A DNA stretch of 64,000 bases from the NCBI GenBank assembly GCA_036172665.1, contig CM069874.1, positions 25,751,946 through 25,815,945 on the forward strand. Reading direction: 5' to 3'. The notes beneath the pieces were generated by a model, which was not told the DNA's origin, did no database searches, and saw only the letters and a program-made list of their open reading frames with translations. Shown piece by piece: positions 44,070 to 56,681 of this stretch. Position numbers and translations under genes: made by a program. The DNA is from Prosopocoilus inquinatus. Its lineage: Eukaryota > Arthropoda > Insecta > Coleoptera > Lucanidae. Each line of letters starts with the position of its first letter. Positions within the stretch are counted from its first letter, which is position 1.

Positions 44070-45495
44070 ATACCTTTGGGTATAATAAGGCATATCGATT
44101 ATATACATATATGTATGCTCAAGGCTGAGTTGCACCGGCCTCTTTGTTAACTAATTCTTTATTAAACATAGAATTTTCTTTTTTTGTCATTTGGCGTACG
44201 TTTTCTAACGTTACTTTTAACTTTGTTTTATCTTTAATCAGTTATTGTTAATTGTTAAAAATCATACCAATATTGGTGAACTTTGCTTAAAACATGTTTT
44301 AATTGAACCCGGCTGTTATTACGTAAATTTACCCCAAATCTTAAGATGGTTTGTAGTTTATCCGACTTGTTTTAATCTGAAGCTTTGATGCAACTGGACA
44401 CCAGTATTCGATTGGGCTGCTGAGGATTTTGAGGATGTGGTGCGAAAAATGAGGGCATTCTGTGATTTTCCTGAATTGTTATGTGTTTTATTGGGTATTG
44501 GGTTATTTGAAGGACAATTCTCAACTTCTCTTGACTTGATTCTTTAATGAAGGTATTTGAATCGACTGGGTTCCTAAAAATTGCGACACGTCGCATAACT
44601 AGTTAACCTAACTTCTAGCATTCATTAACTCCTGACTCTATACAAGTTCTGTGTAAATGAACAGTATGAGCCACAATCAAAATATTCACGCTAAAATTTA
44701 TATTTTCTGAAATCGAATATTTTGTTGGAGTCTCGTATGAAAATGCTTCTCAAAGAAATGGTCCTTTCGCCGAAAAACTGCACTTACACATCGTTAAATC
44801 GAGAGTGCAAAAATAGAAACGCGGATTCTTTTCATTTGCCAGATGATTCCTTATGGAATTTCTCATTGAGAAAGGTCAAGTTTTAGACATTTTTAGACGT
44901 AGAAGAGGTGGCTGTTTATTTTCGCAAGTATGCGGCTTTATTTGCTTCGCCACTCGCCGTGCATAAACAATTTCATCTTGTTCGCGCCTACCTACACGGT
45001 TTGATCGTCGGATCTTCGTGTTTTTCTTTCTCTCACAATAATAATTATGCCCAGGCAAGCGTGCGGCCATTAATCATTTTCGTCCGCGTAAACAGGCACT
45101 ATTAAATTTGGGATGGTTGTCAAGGACTTGATATGTTTAGCATGCAAATTTAAATATGTAAAATAAAAAAGATATGAAAAGGACTAAATAAAAAACGACG
45201 CAAATTTACAATCTAATTCGTTTAGGATCAGCGCCGTAGTCAACGTATTTAAGATATTAACATTTAAGTCAATAGCACTTTCAGTATTGTTTTAAACCAA
45301 GTTCAGAATTTAAACGAAGTTTGGAGTAAAATCTTTTTCAGTTAAAGATCAAGCAACAAATTTATTCAACACAGAACGGAGATCAAGAGATAAACTGAGT
45401 TTACTTGAAATAAAATGTAAACGAATACTGAAAAACCGGCTCAGACGTGGATAATTAAACTTTGCTTAATTATTACTTTAGGAAAACATGAAATT
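44070..45495. other. Unannotated stretch
   Basis: I see no supported gene or element. Short open frames on both strands at 44372-45105 overlap each other and lack recognisable features. Confidence 0.4.
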
Positions 45496-45496
45496 C

Positions 45497-47068
45497 TGTT
45501 ACGGACCCAGATTGCTTCGGCTGCATGACATTGGTCGCGCTATGGCACCTAAACCCGTCCATTTCCCTCTTGTTTTTTTTTGCTTTTTTGAAACCTACCG
45601 CTCTTTGCTTACTTAGGTTGACTTCTAACTTGCTAACTAATTTGCTGTGTCTGCTGAGCGAGTTACACTCTCCATTTTACCCGCATCATCGAGTTGACAA
45701 CAACGTGTCTGTAAATTTTTTGTTTAACGCGTGGCCATGTTTCATGTTCAGTTTTGCCACCAATTTTCAACTTTGTTACGGTCGAAGTCGCTTGTGTTTG
45801 TGGTAAATGTTTCTGTTAGACAAATGGCAGCCCTGACTTCCTCTCGTATCGGCACGTTCATTTAGCCCTCGTTTCAGTATAAAACTTTCTCTGGTAAGGG
45901 GCACACGTCCATTAGAGTTTGCTCGTGTAGAAGCTAACAGGCGTTAACCATTTTTGAGTGATGTAACTTTTTTTCCCAAATTGTTTTCTTCGCTTGAGAA
46001 ACACTTCTTTGGTGACAAGGTCAGTCGTTTAATACTGATTCGGGCTGACTTGGTGAGTTCATTTTCTTTTCTTTTTTTTGAAATTTTACTTAAAATTTTT
46101 GATGTCCTTATAGATAAGTCGTATCCTGTTTCCGATTACGACAGTACTATTATACTTCCTGATCTGATAAATCACTGGGTATCGGTCGTCCCGACAAGGA
46201 AGTTTAGCTACTCGAAGCGGAATATCAAACACCGTTTACGCCTCGTGTTTCCTCCGGAAGGAGTACTCTCGAAAGAGCTTCGGGATTGAATCGTCGACTA
46301 CCACCGTAGGTTCTGTCGTATAACGTGATCGTTTACACCTTTCTCCTCGTCACTTCGGTTGATCGTTGCAACATACATCCGGACTCGTCTTGTAGGATAC
46401 CTCTTTTTGTCTTTTCCAACTTAAATGCAACTTTGGTTGCCTAGTTTATGTCTCACCCTTGCGTCAGACAATTTAATTCAATCAATACAACTCTTTTTTT
46501 CATTAAAGTCACTAATTTTTGCTCGATAACAATTGTCAATGGTAACTTTACTGCTTTTGTTAACGTTTGAGTTAATTCAGTTACTAGTTTCTTTTTTGTT
46601 ACATGGGTTATTGTGATACAACACGAAATTTCCGAACCATTTTGTATTTTCAAATATTTAAGATCAATTGATGAAATACTTTGAACCAAACTTTAACGTT
46701 AACGTTTTATTCATTGCTATTTGCCGAAAATTGTTTTATTCTGTCATTGAATTGTTGTCTTGGACACCTTCTGCCTTTTTGAAACTAAAATTAATTTTGG
46801 GTTGGAATTATAGTATAATTAATTATATATTATATATATTAATTAGTATTAAATATATTGTTTTTTCTGGATTTCCTCTTTTACTCCACGCTCCTCCGAC
46901 TATAAAAAGTTGCCGTTGGTATCACGCTGGTCCTTTGATGACGATAACAAATCAAATATTGGAAATCCCGTGTACACAGGTAAGAACTGCCCTGCCTCGC
47001 TCTATGTACTACACATGTTACGGTTGTTTATTAATTTGATGCAACAAGTTGAATCCCAACGTGTAACA
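45497..47068 (+). repeat. Candidate long LTR or LTR-like promoter region
   Basis: The block begins TGTTACGG and ends GTGTAACA, an inverted TGTTAC/GTAACA pair. A TATA box (CAGTATAAAACTTT, about 45877) is followed 30 nt later by an initiator-like CATTAG. TTGGCACCCAATG follows the end within 5 nt and could be a primer-binding site. No matching second LTR or flanking duplication was found. At 1.57 kb it would be unusually long. A BEL/Pao-type LTR is one reading; a chance arrangement with an ordinary promoter is another. Confidence 0.3.
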
Positions 47069-48118
47069 ATCTTTGGCACCCAATGTAACAGTTCTTACAA
47101 CGAACAGTGATTGCTCCATTCTTTTTCACCTAATGCACATATCTACATAATGTATTATTTTGTGGACAACTATATATTAATTTAGGTTCCCGACGTAATA
47201 AATTTATTATTTATTTATTTTATTATTTTACCTATAGATTTTAGATTCCTCGTAAAAGTTTTCTTTTTTTTGAGGTTTGAGGATGCGTTATATATGCATG
47301 TTACTTCTTATTATCGTAATGATTTTTTTTTAATATTATTCCCATTTTTTTACTTACCTGTTATCACATTTGCATAACTACGTTTTTTAACTTTATAATT
47401 TTAACCGCTTTAAATTTACGATTCGTTTTTGATTCATTAGATAGTTAATAACCCTGAGTTGCAATACATTTATAAGAAATAATGCATATTTTAATTAAGC
47501 AGAAGCATTGCATAATTATTATGTTATTCACTATTTAATAGACAAAAACAATTAAAATTCATTTTTTTTTAATTTTTCTACTACTTCTGTAATTAGAACA
47601 TCACAAAAATAAAACAAAATAAAAGGTTAATTACATAAATTTCGCAGTTGAAAATGAAGTCCTTATATCTCGACATTCTCTCATATCTTAAAAAAAATGT
47701 TCATCTTTTTTATTCGTTTAGTCACCATTTATTTCTGTTTAAATTGTTTAAGTGATAACGTGTAAACAAAAGAAATCGGAGTTACGAATAAAAATCAAAG
47801 TACCATCATACTAATTTTTTAACATAGTTACAAACGGGATACGGTAATGTGTCATCGGTACAAATTCCACGTTACGTAAATAAGAATCTAAAAGCTGTCC
47901 ATCTCTTTACGAATTTGGCAAACTAAACAATATTTAAGCTCGTAGTTTTACTTCAAGCAGCACTTTAAAAGTTTTCGAAGACACACGTCCATCAATTTAA
48001 AGTAAAATTGTGTCCATTGATGAAATTCTTTCTTCCACAGAAATCATCATAAATTCTAAAGGTATGGTACATAGTTTGTTCATAACTAATTAACTAAATA
48101 ACTGGATAGAGTTTAAAG
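47069..48118. other. Unannotated AT-rich stretch
   Basis: No gene or repeat supported. Confidence 0.4.
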
Positions 48119-48125
48119 TATTATC

Positions 48126-48411
48126 CAAGATGTTAATACGTTCACAAAATATGGTGTCGAACCTTGCTCTGTTCAACTGCTCAAAACTCAGTTTTCATAA
48201 ATTGAAGACCCTGTGTATTTTTGCATCATGAGATACAGAATCAAATTCTTTATCGATTAGTGGTAGCATTCCCTGTACCTAGATAAATGTAGAATTTGAT
48301 TCTGCATTTCATGATGCAAAAATATACAGAGTGTTTCATTTACGAAAACTGAGTTTTGGACAGTTGAGCAGAACAAGGTTCAACACCATATTTGGACCAT
48401 CCTGTGAATTT
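48126..48411. mobile_element. Foldback/MITE with about 125-bp arms
   Basis: The left arm (AAATATGGTGTCGAACCTTG ... TTTTGCATCATGAGATACAG) is matched inverted at the right (CTGCATTTCATGATGCAAAA ... CAAGGTTCAACACCATATTT). A loop of about 25 bp separates the arms. It is non-coding, and the ends and duplication are not clear. Confidence 0.72.
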
Positions 48412-48419
48412 TTCAATGA

Positions 48420-50460
48420 TAACTAGGATATGATTTGAAAGACTGAGCATTATTCTTTCAAACGACAGGCAGCTTGAATCTTGAAATTTGAAAGTGTCAA
48501 AAATACATTCTCTTAAATGAAATTCTATTTACCTCTAAATATAACCAAAATAAAGAAATGCAAATGTTTTAGGTCCTGATGCAAGAAAGCAAATCAGTTT
48601 TTGAAATAATTAATATCATTCTATCAGGACCACGAGTAAATTAAATTTAAAACCGTACATGTTTACCACTGGTTCGCCTTGAAGCCGAATCTGTTTATTT
48701 TCACAAAACACAGCGCCTTTCTTTCATCGTCGAAATTTAATGCACTTTGTGCAAAACATCCATTACAATTAGAATAACCGCATTTCATCTGGGTTTAATA
48801 GTGTTGCTCGCAAAAACACTTTTACGGCGGGCGTAAATTTTCTTCACCGGCTTATAAATAAACGGATTTTAGAAGTTCGGAAATGAAGAAAAATCGAAAA
48901 CGTCGCAAACAACATCGGCGAGTCAGGAATGCGTTTTCCCTTGCAAGCCCACGTGTTACTTTATGGCTCACCGGCCAATGATTTAAACATAAACTTAACG
49001 AAGGTGGCAGTAAAAATATTAACAATCTAATTAAATTGTTCAAGGCCGCGAATTCATTGGATTATAATTGCGACGTGGTAAACGTACAGCTTGAATTTCA
49101 AGCAGCGAAAACTATTAAGGAAGTTAAATTGCCTATGGACATTATTCCACACATTTATTGTTTTGACCAATAATAATAAATCAATCAATGACTAAAGAGA
49201 GGTTTTTTTTGTCAAATTTAGATGTTTATAATAATTTGCACATTATTACAAGTCTTCTTGTGAAAGTCTAGAAAGTCATTAATTAATTTTAATATACCTA
49301 CAATTCAGAAAAAAAAAAAACCTTTTTTTACTCTGAAAATTGATCAAAGAAGAATGTGAAAGAATGATTTTATTTTTATTTTAAAGAAAAATTATTAATT
49401 ATATTTGTAAGCGTACTTTTCATTTAGAAATACTTATTGTTGATGTCACAAAAGTGTATAGGGGAAATATTGACGAAAAAACGAGACGAATTGAAAAGTT
49501 CTTCTTCTGGCAAACGTACAACTACGGACAAATTTTTAAATTACATGTTTAGAAAAGATTTGCAACGACTAATTTGGCAAAATAATTTGAGAAAAGAAAA
49601 ACACGCCTTGTGACGAAAAGAAAATATTGCAACATTGCTTCATTCGCAGTAACCTTAAACTCAAAATCAAAATGACTTTCATTGTCAAAGTTTAGTTATT
49701 TGCACAAGTACCACTTTTTCCCTAAACTTTCACGGCACGCTTCGATGGTAAATAAATAAAAAACAGATATTATGGATTATTTATTTGTTTTGGCATTTTT
49801 CGAATTATCTTTAATTTTATGCAAAAAAATGGGTCATATTTGATCGGCTGCCAAATTGTCAATTTTAATGATACAACAATCAATAGTAGACTAAAATATT
49901 TCTAAACTTCTCTACTTGTAAAATATCAGTTATTACGTATGTGGACAGCCCTTTCCAAGAATTTTCCAACAATCTCATATTTCATGGTCTTAAGAAATAT
50001 TTTTCTGCCACGTCATTCAAGGGATTTCAAACAGGAACATATCTGAATCGTTACTAATGATTTGTCAAGAAGTGTCTATTTTTTTGGTCACGACCGTATA
50101 TGCTTGAGATTTCTTGATCTGGTAGTGATGCTAGTGGTATTGCTGTTACTTCTCGTCAGTCGCCGAGACTGAGAGGGTATGCGCGTTGTCGTGGTATTTA
50201 TAGTGGTCGGTGGGGGCAGTAGGGCGAAATGGTAAACGGGGATTGGTCTGTTCGTGCGTAACGGATCGTATATAAAATGTTTCCAGGTATTGTGGAGGTA
50301 GAAATCAGTAACATGGTTTAGGTTATCTGAGTTTCTATGGATTGACGGATTTTACGATTGAAGAAATGAGAGAAACGAGCTAGGAGTTTTGTCGGAAAAT
50401 TGGATTTGGTGACCGACCAATTTCTTGTTTGTGTTTACCTAGGGCGGAGCCAGTCGTTTG
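48420..50460. other. Unannotated stretch
   Basis: No gene could be supported. A less AT-rich patch at about 50110-50420 lies next to the mariner and has no long open frame. Confidence 0.4.
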
Positions 50461-50462
50461 TA

Positions 50463-51790
50463 CCGTGCCTTCAATTGAATTCCTCATTAAAGTGGGCTAT
50501 GATTTCACTGTTTTTTCTCCTAAGATTTGCAGCACAGATAGCTGTTCAATTACTTAATTAAACAAATGTCAACTTGACACTTTGTATTTTAATTAATTCA
50601 AAATGTTAGAATTACAGCAGAAAATATTTAGTGTTGAAAGTTATTTTCAAACCGGTAGAATAGAAAATGGACAGTTAGTTTATTCAATGTGTACAAAAGT
50701 TTCGTCAGCAGTTTCCTAATTTTGCTATTACTTATGAACAGCTAGTTAAACATATCCATGCTTGTGTTCTTAAATTTCGTGAAACAGGATCACTTGGTCG
50801 CAAAACAGGGAGCGGAGCAGCTAAGAAAAGGACTGCAGCCTGCTTTGAAGATGTTCGGGATCGAATGGAACATTCTCCCAAGAAATCTATTGCGAAACTT
50901 TCACAAGAAGTTCAGCTATCAGTGGGAACATGTCACACTATTCTTAAAAAAGACTTAAAGCTTTATCCATATAAGATTCAAGCAGTCCACGAACTCAGGC
51001 CAGTAGATTTTCACAGAAGAACAGAATATTGTCAGTGGTTTCTTGATAATTTAAACAACGACGACATTCTTGACAAGTGTTTCTTTTCCGATGAGGCCTG
51101 GTTTCATCTCTCAGGGTATTTAAATAAACAAAATATGAGAATATGGTCAGCAGAAAATCCCCATGAATTTGTGGAAACTCCATTACATCCATTAAAAATT
51201 GGTGTTTGGCTAGCAATGTCAAGAAGGCGTATCATCGGTTCAATATTTTTTAACGACTCAGTAACTGCTGAAAGATACCGAAATGAGTTATTAGAACATT
51301 TCATTAATTAACTAAATGATGATGAACTTACAGAAGGACTTTTTCAGCAAGACAATGCTAGTGCCCACACAGCTCATCAAACAATGACTTTCCTGCAGCA
51401 GTTTTTCGATAATCGGATTGTGAATTTTCCTGCAAGGTCTCCGGATCTCACAATTATGGATTATTTCATTTATCCGCACTTGAAAAACAGTTTTTAGAAC
51501 TACGCGTCACACAATCGAAGAACTTCGTACGGGCATTGCAGATGTGTGTGCTAACATAACCCCCGAACACTTAGCAAACGGGTTTGAAAACATGAAACGC
51601 AGAGTACACTTATGTATTCAAGCTGAAGGAGAGCACTTTGAGCATCTACTTTAAACTTTAATGTTGTGTTTTTATTTGATGTTATGATCAGTACTGACAG
51701 TTAATGACAACTGTTTTCTCTAGAATTGTGTCGCCAACTTCATAAAAAAATCACAGCTTACTTTAATGAGGAATTCAATTGAAGGTACGG
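50463..51790 (+). mobile_element. Full-length mariner-type element with decayed transposase, 1.33 kb
   Basis: Its about 40-bp TIRs begin CCGTGCCTTCAATTGAATTC at the left. The right end is the inverted form ending GAATTCAATTGAAGGTACGG. TA lies on both sides (50461-50462 and 51791-51792). Size and layout are those of an autonomous Tc1/mariner element; the transposase inside (50603-51654) is broken, so this copy would need enzyme from elsewhere. Confidence 0.93.
50603..51654 (+). pseudogene. Mariner-type transposase, pseudogene with frameshifts and a stop
   Basis: ATG at 50603 starts an N-terminal DNA-binding domain of the type found in many insect mariner-like transposases (IFSVESYFQTGRIENG). 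The frame shifts near 50695. The main piece continues through a second helix-turn-helix (SIAKLSQEVQLSVGTCH) to the first catalytic Asp (FFSDEAWFHL). A TAA at 51309-51311 interrupts. The second Asp (FQQDNASAHTA) and third Asp (ARSPDLTIMDYF) follow, then another frameshift near 51495, and the ending EGEHFEHLL. There are 35 residues between the second and third Asp. Expected length would be about 350 residues. At least three lesions make it inactive. Confidence 0.93.
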
Positions 51791-51794
51791 TAGT

Positions 51795-52755
51795 AGGCTA
51801 ATACACTCGTCCATGTTCAGAAACACGAGTGCTGACCGATCGTCTTGTTTCGCTAACTTGATTTTAAAAGAATGTGGTGTCTTGTGGAGGGTAGGTAGTT
51901 TCAAAGTTCTGTCGTAGGTAAATAAATAGATTTGAAGTTTTGTCATTACATTCATGTCATGTATTCATGTCATATATGTCATTTATATAAACCTGCACAA
52001 CTGAAATTTTCACGAGTCCTTTCATGTCAATTAAGCAAAATGTTTCCATTTTAATGTCCGATTTAAATAGAAAAAATATCTACAAATGATCCTCAGCATC
52101 TGCAAAAATGTACATTCTGCATTGAAATTGATTGCTTTACAAAAATTAAAACAACTATTTTCAATTGCCAAGCAAAATATGACTTCACCACAATTAGAAC
52201 CTAAAATATTTTAAGACATTTTCTATTCGCTTTATTAGTTCCCACTTTGACATTTCGAATCAAAATCGTTTAAACTAGGCGCTAACATCAGCTTTTGTAA
52301 AGAATTTCCTTCCAGGCGGATCTTGAACCGAAGAAAATACCACGAAGTTTATTGAAAAACGACAGCAATTATAAACAGGTCATTCCTCTTTGGTTTGAGG
52401 GGTGGCATACTCATCAGGAAGTAACGATACAAGGGTTATCGAATAACGGCCTTCTCTTCCGTAAATTTATCGAGATAATTAATTAATTTTGCACCGAAAT
52501 ACCTTTTGTTCAGTTTGAGGCTTATTTCTAAGAATTATTTCTAATTATGTTTAGACTAATTACTTTTAAAAACTAGTTTTGATAACATTTATTGAATACT
52601 TTATTTATAACTAAACTCCTTTTCAAAATTAACGCACCACTACAAAAATCGTTCATAGAAGGAGTTATATTTTTGACACTATTTTGCAACCATTATTCAA
52701 TAACACTTTATCTTAATATGACAATCAGAAAACATGCAGCAATCCAACGATTCAC
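51795..52755. other. Unannotated AT-rich stretch
   Basis: No supported feature. Confidence 0.4.
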
Positions 52756-52757
52756 GT

Positions 52758-52912
52758 ACACTATACATTATTTTTTAATTCGGTGGAGTACTTTGAAATT
52801 GAAATACAAAGCTTCTTTGGCCAATCATAAAGTTCGTGTAGCCAATGATAAAGCTCGTTTCAAGCGCCAAAATTTCAAAGTACTCCTCCGAATTAAAAAA
52901 CAATGTATAATG
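52758..52912. mobile_element. Hairpin MITE, 155 bp
   Basis: TTTTTTAATTCGGTGGAGTA at the left is matched by the inverted TACTCCTCCGAATTAAAAAA at the right, with arms of about 40 bp and a short interior containing two TAAAGYTCGT phrases. It adjoins the tandem duplication beginning at 52914. Confidence 0.65.
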
Positions 52913-52913
52913 A

Positions 52914-53547
52914 TCTTTAATATTCACAAACTAAACCTTCAGAGATAAACATTTTAATAAAATGAAACAAATTTGTTAAACACCATAAACAAAGAAAAAC
53001 TGAATGTTATAAGAAATTGTTAACGTAGTCTTAGTAAGCTACTTATCAAATTCTGGGTAGTTTATTGTGAAATGTTATCCCATTCTGCATGAGCACGATG
53101 TTCAAGTTGATGAAGACTTCTGACACTCACCTAGAACACATTCCCTAAGTGCTTAATGGGGTTCAAGTCTGGAATGCGAGGTGGCAAGTCCGATACTTGA
53201 ATATTGATCTCATTTAACTAAGTATAGTTACCTTTAATATTCACAAACTAAACCTTCAGAGATAAACATTTTAATAAAATGAAACAAATTTGTTAAACAC
53301 CATAAACAAAGAAAAACTGAATGTTATAAGAAATTGTTAACGTAGTCTTAGTAAGCTACTTATCAAATTCTGGATAGTTTATTGAGAAATGTTATCCCAT
53401 TCTGCATGAGCACGATGTTCAAGTTCATGAAGACTTCTGACACTCACCTAGAACACATTCCCTAAGTGCTTAATGGGGTTCAAGTCTGGAATGCGAGGTG
53501 GCAAGTCCGATACTTGAATATTGATCTCATTTAACTAAGTATAGTTA
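52914..53547. repeat. Tandem duplication, two units of 317 bp
   Basis: The unit from CTTTAATATTCACAAACTAA to AACTAAGTATAGTTA occurs at about 52914-53230 and 53232-53547 with only a few differences visible (for example GGGTAG/GGATAG and TTGATG/TTCATG). Each unit contains, on the minus strand, the end of a Tc1 transposase. The near identity points to a recent duplication. Confidence 0.9.
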
Positions 53548-54063
53548 TAGCCTACAACTCCATCAAATGGTTTCCTTGCAGAGATATTGCAAGCAGCAAA
53601 TCTTTCTCCAGGCCTGTGTCATATTCGTTCCCGACCATTTGGTGATTTTAAGCTCCTTCTTGTTTCATCGGTGAACAAGACTCGCTTCCAGTCGCCTATG
53701 GACCAATGTTCAGGCTCTCTCGCAAATCTTAATCTTGCCATTCTGTGTTCTGTGGTGAGCAGCGATGCAATTGCAGGCCTTCTACCCCTGATGCTCTTAG
53801 CATTCTTCTAACAGTTACAGCTGAAATCCTAACATTTCTGATTATTACAAGTTCATTACCAAGCTCCGAATTTGTACGTTTCTTAAAACCTGTTGCCAAA
53901 GAAAACGCTCATCTCTTAAACTTTTAGCCCTCTTCCTCCCATATCCATGTCTTCTTGCGTATCCCCTAGTTTCTCTGTGCCTTTTTATCATCCGACTAAC
54001 TGATGAATGGTCAACACCTAGCAAATTAGGTGCATATTGCATACTTCGTCCTTCATTTAACAA
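52990..54063 (-). pseudogene. Tc1-type transposase pseudogene
   Basis: On the minus strand, phrases of a Tc1 transposase run in order: a helix-turn-helix region (LLGVDHSSVSRMIKRHRETR), then the first catalytic Asp (WKRVLFTDETR), then RPGERFAACNISARKPFDGVVGY. Then comes a jump to IPDLNPIKHLGNVF, the region of the final catalytic Glu, which here reads Lys. The block that should hold the second Asp is missing between about 53545 and 53560. The C-terminal part is present twice because of the 317-bp duplication. Several frameshifts and stops are present. It is dead, and the family (DD34E Tc1) is inferred from the motifs. Confidence 0.85.
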
Positions 54064-54231
54064 AGTTGATTCTCATACGCAACCCTGAGTAGTTCATTAT
54101 TATGGTCGGTTCATGTTTTTGGAATGCAAGAATATAAACTGAAATTTCACTAGTTTTCAGAACTTATTACGTGAGGAAACCAAAAATTAATGATGTTAAA
54201 CTTGAATTTAAATTTAGTTTGATATATTAAG

Positions 54232-54866
54232 TAGTGTCCAACCGAAACCGATTTTTTCGCCGAAACCGAATTTCGGTCATTGTCTCAGTTTCGGCCGAAA
54301 CCGTAATCGAAACCGAAACTTATATAAAGTAGCTTAAAGATATTGACACTAAAGTCTAGATTAATAGTTTGGTTTATTAATAACTGAAATTAAAGGAACT
54401 TATATTGTAAGAACAAGAACAGTGGTATTTTAGAGAGAGCTTTTTCACGTCAAGCAAAGCAAATTCACTTTATAATTTGATATTTTATGATGCATTAAAG
54501 TTGCATTTACTTTGCATCTGCCTTCTCAAACTCGAAAATTTTGATTAAGACTTTTAATGGGGATCGGTCACATATCACATAGATATACTTACTATACTCA
54601 GGGATTGAGTTTGAAAAGAAGAAAATATAAAAACATTTCCTGTAGTTTGTAACGGCAGATTTAAAATGATTAATAGTTATTTGTGTGTACTCGCTTAATT
54701 TGTTATTTCACCCTAAAATAACTGCTAAGGCGCGCCGAATGCAGTTTCGGTTGTAACCGAAGGTTCAGCTGTTTTTTGGCCGAAACCGAAACTTTGGCCG
54801 AATCACGTATATGTGGCTGAAACCGGCCGAAACCGAAACTGAAACAGAATATTTGGTCGGATACTA
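54232..54866. mobile_element. Non-autonomous hAT element, 635 bp
   Basis: TIRs TAGTGTCCAACCGAA and the inverted TTTGGTCGGATACTA. A perfect 8-bp duplication ATATTAAG flanks it (54224-54231 and 54867-54874). Many CCGAAAC motifs fill both subterminal parts. Same family as 5211-6577, but better preserved. It adjoins the MITE at 54874, whose first base is part of its target duplication. Confidence 0.9.
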
Positions 54867-54873
54867 ATATTAA

Positions 54874-54998
54874 GGCCCGACCTTTCCAGCTTTAGATAAA
54901 TTTATTTCCTAGATAAGATCCTAGGAAACTATTATCGACACAACGGGATCCAAGGATATTACAAGGATAATTTTATTAAGAGGTGGAAAGACTGGGCA
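54874..54998. mobile_element. Harbinger-type MITE, 125 bp
   Basis: GGCCCGACCTTTCCAGC at the left is matched imperfectly by the inverted GGTGGAAAGACTGGGC at the right, about 35-bp TIRs. TAA lies on both sides (54871-54873 and 54999-55001). It is related in end sequence to 7140-7267. Confidence 0.75.
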
Positions 54999-55001
54999 TA
55001 A

Positions 55002-55620
55002 AAAGAAATAATAATTGTCAAAATTTATTTATTTTGAAGTAACCTGTAATTTAGTACAAAACATCAGCAACTTTGCTAATTAAAAAAAAATAAATACAAA
55101 AAATAAGTGGCGCATTAATTTTGAACAGGAATTTACTAGGACGTTCTGGAAGCTCGCCGCAATCTAAGCCGACTTGCAATAATCTTTTTAATTTTCAGAA
55201 TTTGCTGAAAAGTATTATTTGGCTAGTTTGTAAGGTTAAAGAAAAAGAAAACATCTACAGATTCCCCTTCGTTTGAACACAATATAAATTTAACACTGCT
55301 AATTGTTAGTGGATTCTTAAAAAAAAGGTTAGAAACCCTAAATTTATATTGTATCGTCTGTATCGTCGTTGAACACATTTTTCCCCTTAAAAATCAAGTT
55401 CTCAGTAGTTTCTTCCCCCAGATTTGGACGAATAATTCGCTGATTTTCAATCAGAAACTTTTGAATTGCTTTTTTTTAAGTTTTTATATTTATTATACGA
55501 GTTTTTTTTTTATATTCGCCTTCAAATGTAAAAGTACAAACATGCTGAGTCACAGTTCTTCACCTTCGATCTGAATAAATTCATCGCCTGTGCCTACGTA
55601 TAACAAAAAGTTACACTGCA
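55002..55620. other. Unannotated AT-rich stretch
   Basis: Nothing supported. Confidence 0.4.
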
Positions 55621-55624
55621 ATTT

Positions 55625-55890
55625 CGGCCCAGAGCGTTCCTAATCGCACCGCCGGATCTGTTTACCAAGAACTCAATTTCGGCAGAACAATGGTTATCCT
55701 TGAGACGGAACAGATAGCCGGCGAAGCCTGTTGCGTCTCATGCTCATGTCGCGCATCCGTACGCTTTGACCTTCACGAACTTCCGCCAATAATTTGGGCT
55801 GAGTTGGACCCGCATGGCGTGCACATGCACATGCCGACTGCGGAAAACGCAGCTTATCTGAAAATAATCTCTTTATGTTGGTGGCAGACT
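55625..55890. other. CpG-containing, exon- or promoter-like segment
   Basis: About 265 bp of balanced composition are open on both strands: plus 55690-56043 (117 codons, Cys-rich start EACCVSCSCR) and minus 55930-55694 (78 codons). TTTCGGCAG just before 55675 could be a splice acceptor. No protein family was recognised and the strand is undecided. It may be a host exon or a regulatory island. Confidence 0.25.
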
Positions 55891-56199
55891 GACGTACTCG
55901 AATTGCATACTGATGATAAAAAACCCCCAACTGATTACCGTTGCACTGGTAATTTTTATTTTGTTGGAATTAGTTTTGGTATATGTGTCGCAGACAAAGG
56001 CATATGGTTAGGGGCAAATGACTTTTTGAAGCTCATGTCCTAGATAAATAGTATTTGACTGGTCCGCTTTGGGCAAATCGTATTTTGTTTTCCATATTTT
56101 ACAATTATGTGAGTTTACGTGGGTACACTTATAATAATAAGAAGAATAATAAGCTTTTACTTTTGAAAGCCAATTATACAGACTTTTGTAAATTATTAT

Positions 56200-56262
56200 C
56201 AGTGTGTCTAAACGACCGCCGGCGGCTTCATGCGTTCTATTGCGTAATTCCGCCGTACCACA
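56200..56262. repeat. Short dispersed repeat, inverted partner at 58348-58411
   Basis: GTGTCTAAACGACCGCCGGC and TTCTATTGCG-AATTCCGCCG recur in the opposite orientation at 58348-58411. The GC-rich core contrasts with its flanks. It may be ends of a larger, rearranged element. Confidence 0.6.
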
Positions 56263-56681
56263 TTGTGTTCTTTGCCTACAAAAAGTGGCGAAAACTCGAA
56301 AACTAAAATAATGCCAAAGGCTAGTGATGACAAACAATACTACATACTCCCACTTAGATAGTAAAGGTTCGGGGTTTTGTGTCAAACTTGTAAGTTTTGT
56401 ACTATGATTTTCGGCGGCCAATTTATTCAATATTTAATTAATTAATTACAGTGTTTTTAATTTATTTTATTCGTTCTTGTTTAAAATATGGAACTGTGTT
56501 TATTATGGCATCTGCAGAGTTAAGTTAGTGTACAATCTACATATTCCTCCTTTATATCACGATCATAATAATAATCTCCGGGTAAGTCCGGGCTAAAATT
56601 GAAGAATATTTATGTTTTACAAAGACTTGTTTAATCTCTAAAACAATAAAATCTTGCGCATGTTTGTGCCATTTTAACATA

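Noticed and set aside
45525..46289. Two open frames of 93 and 111 codons
   Set aside because: Composition is biased to Phe, Leu and Ser, with no homologous motif and no clear splice sites. They fall in the candidate LTR-like block.
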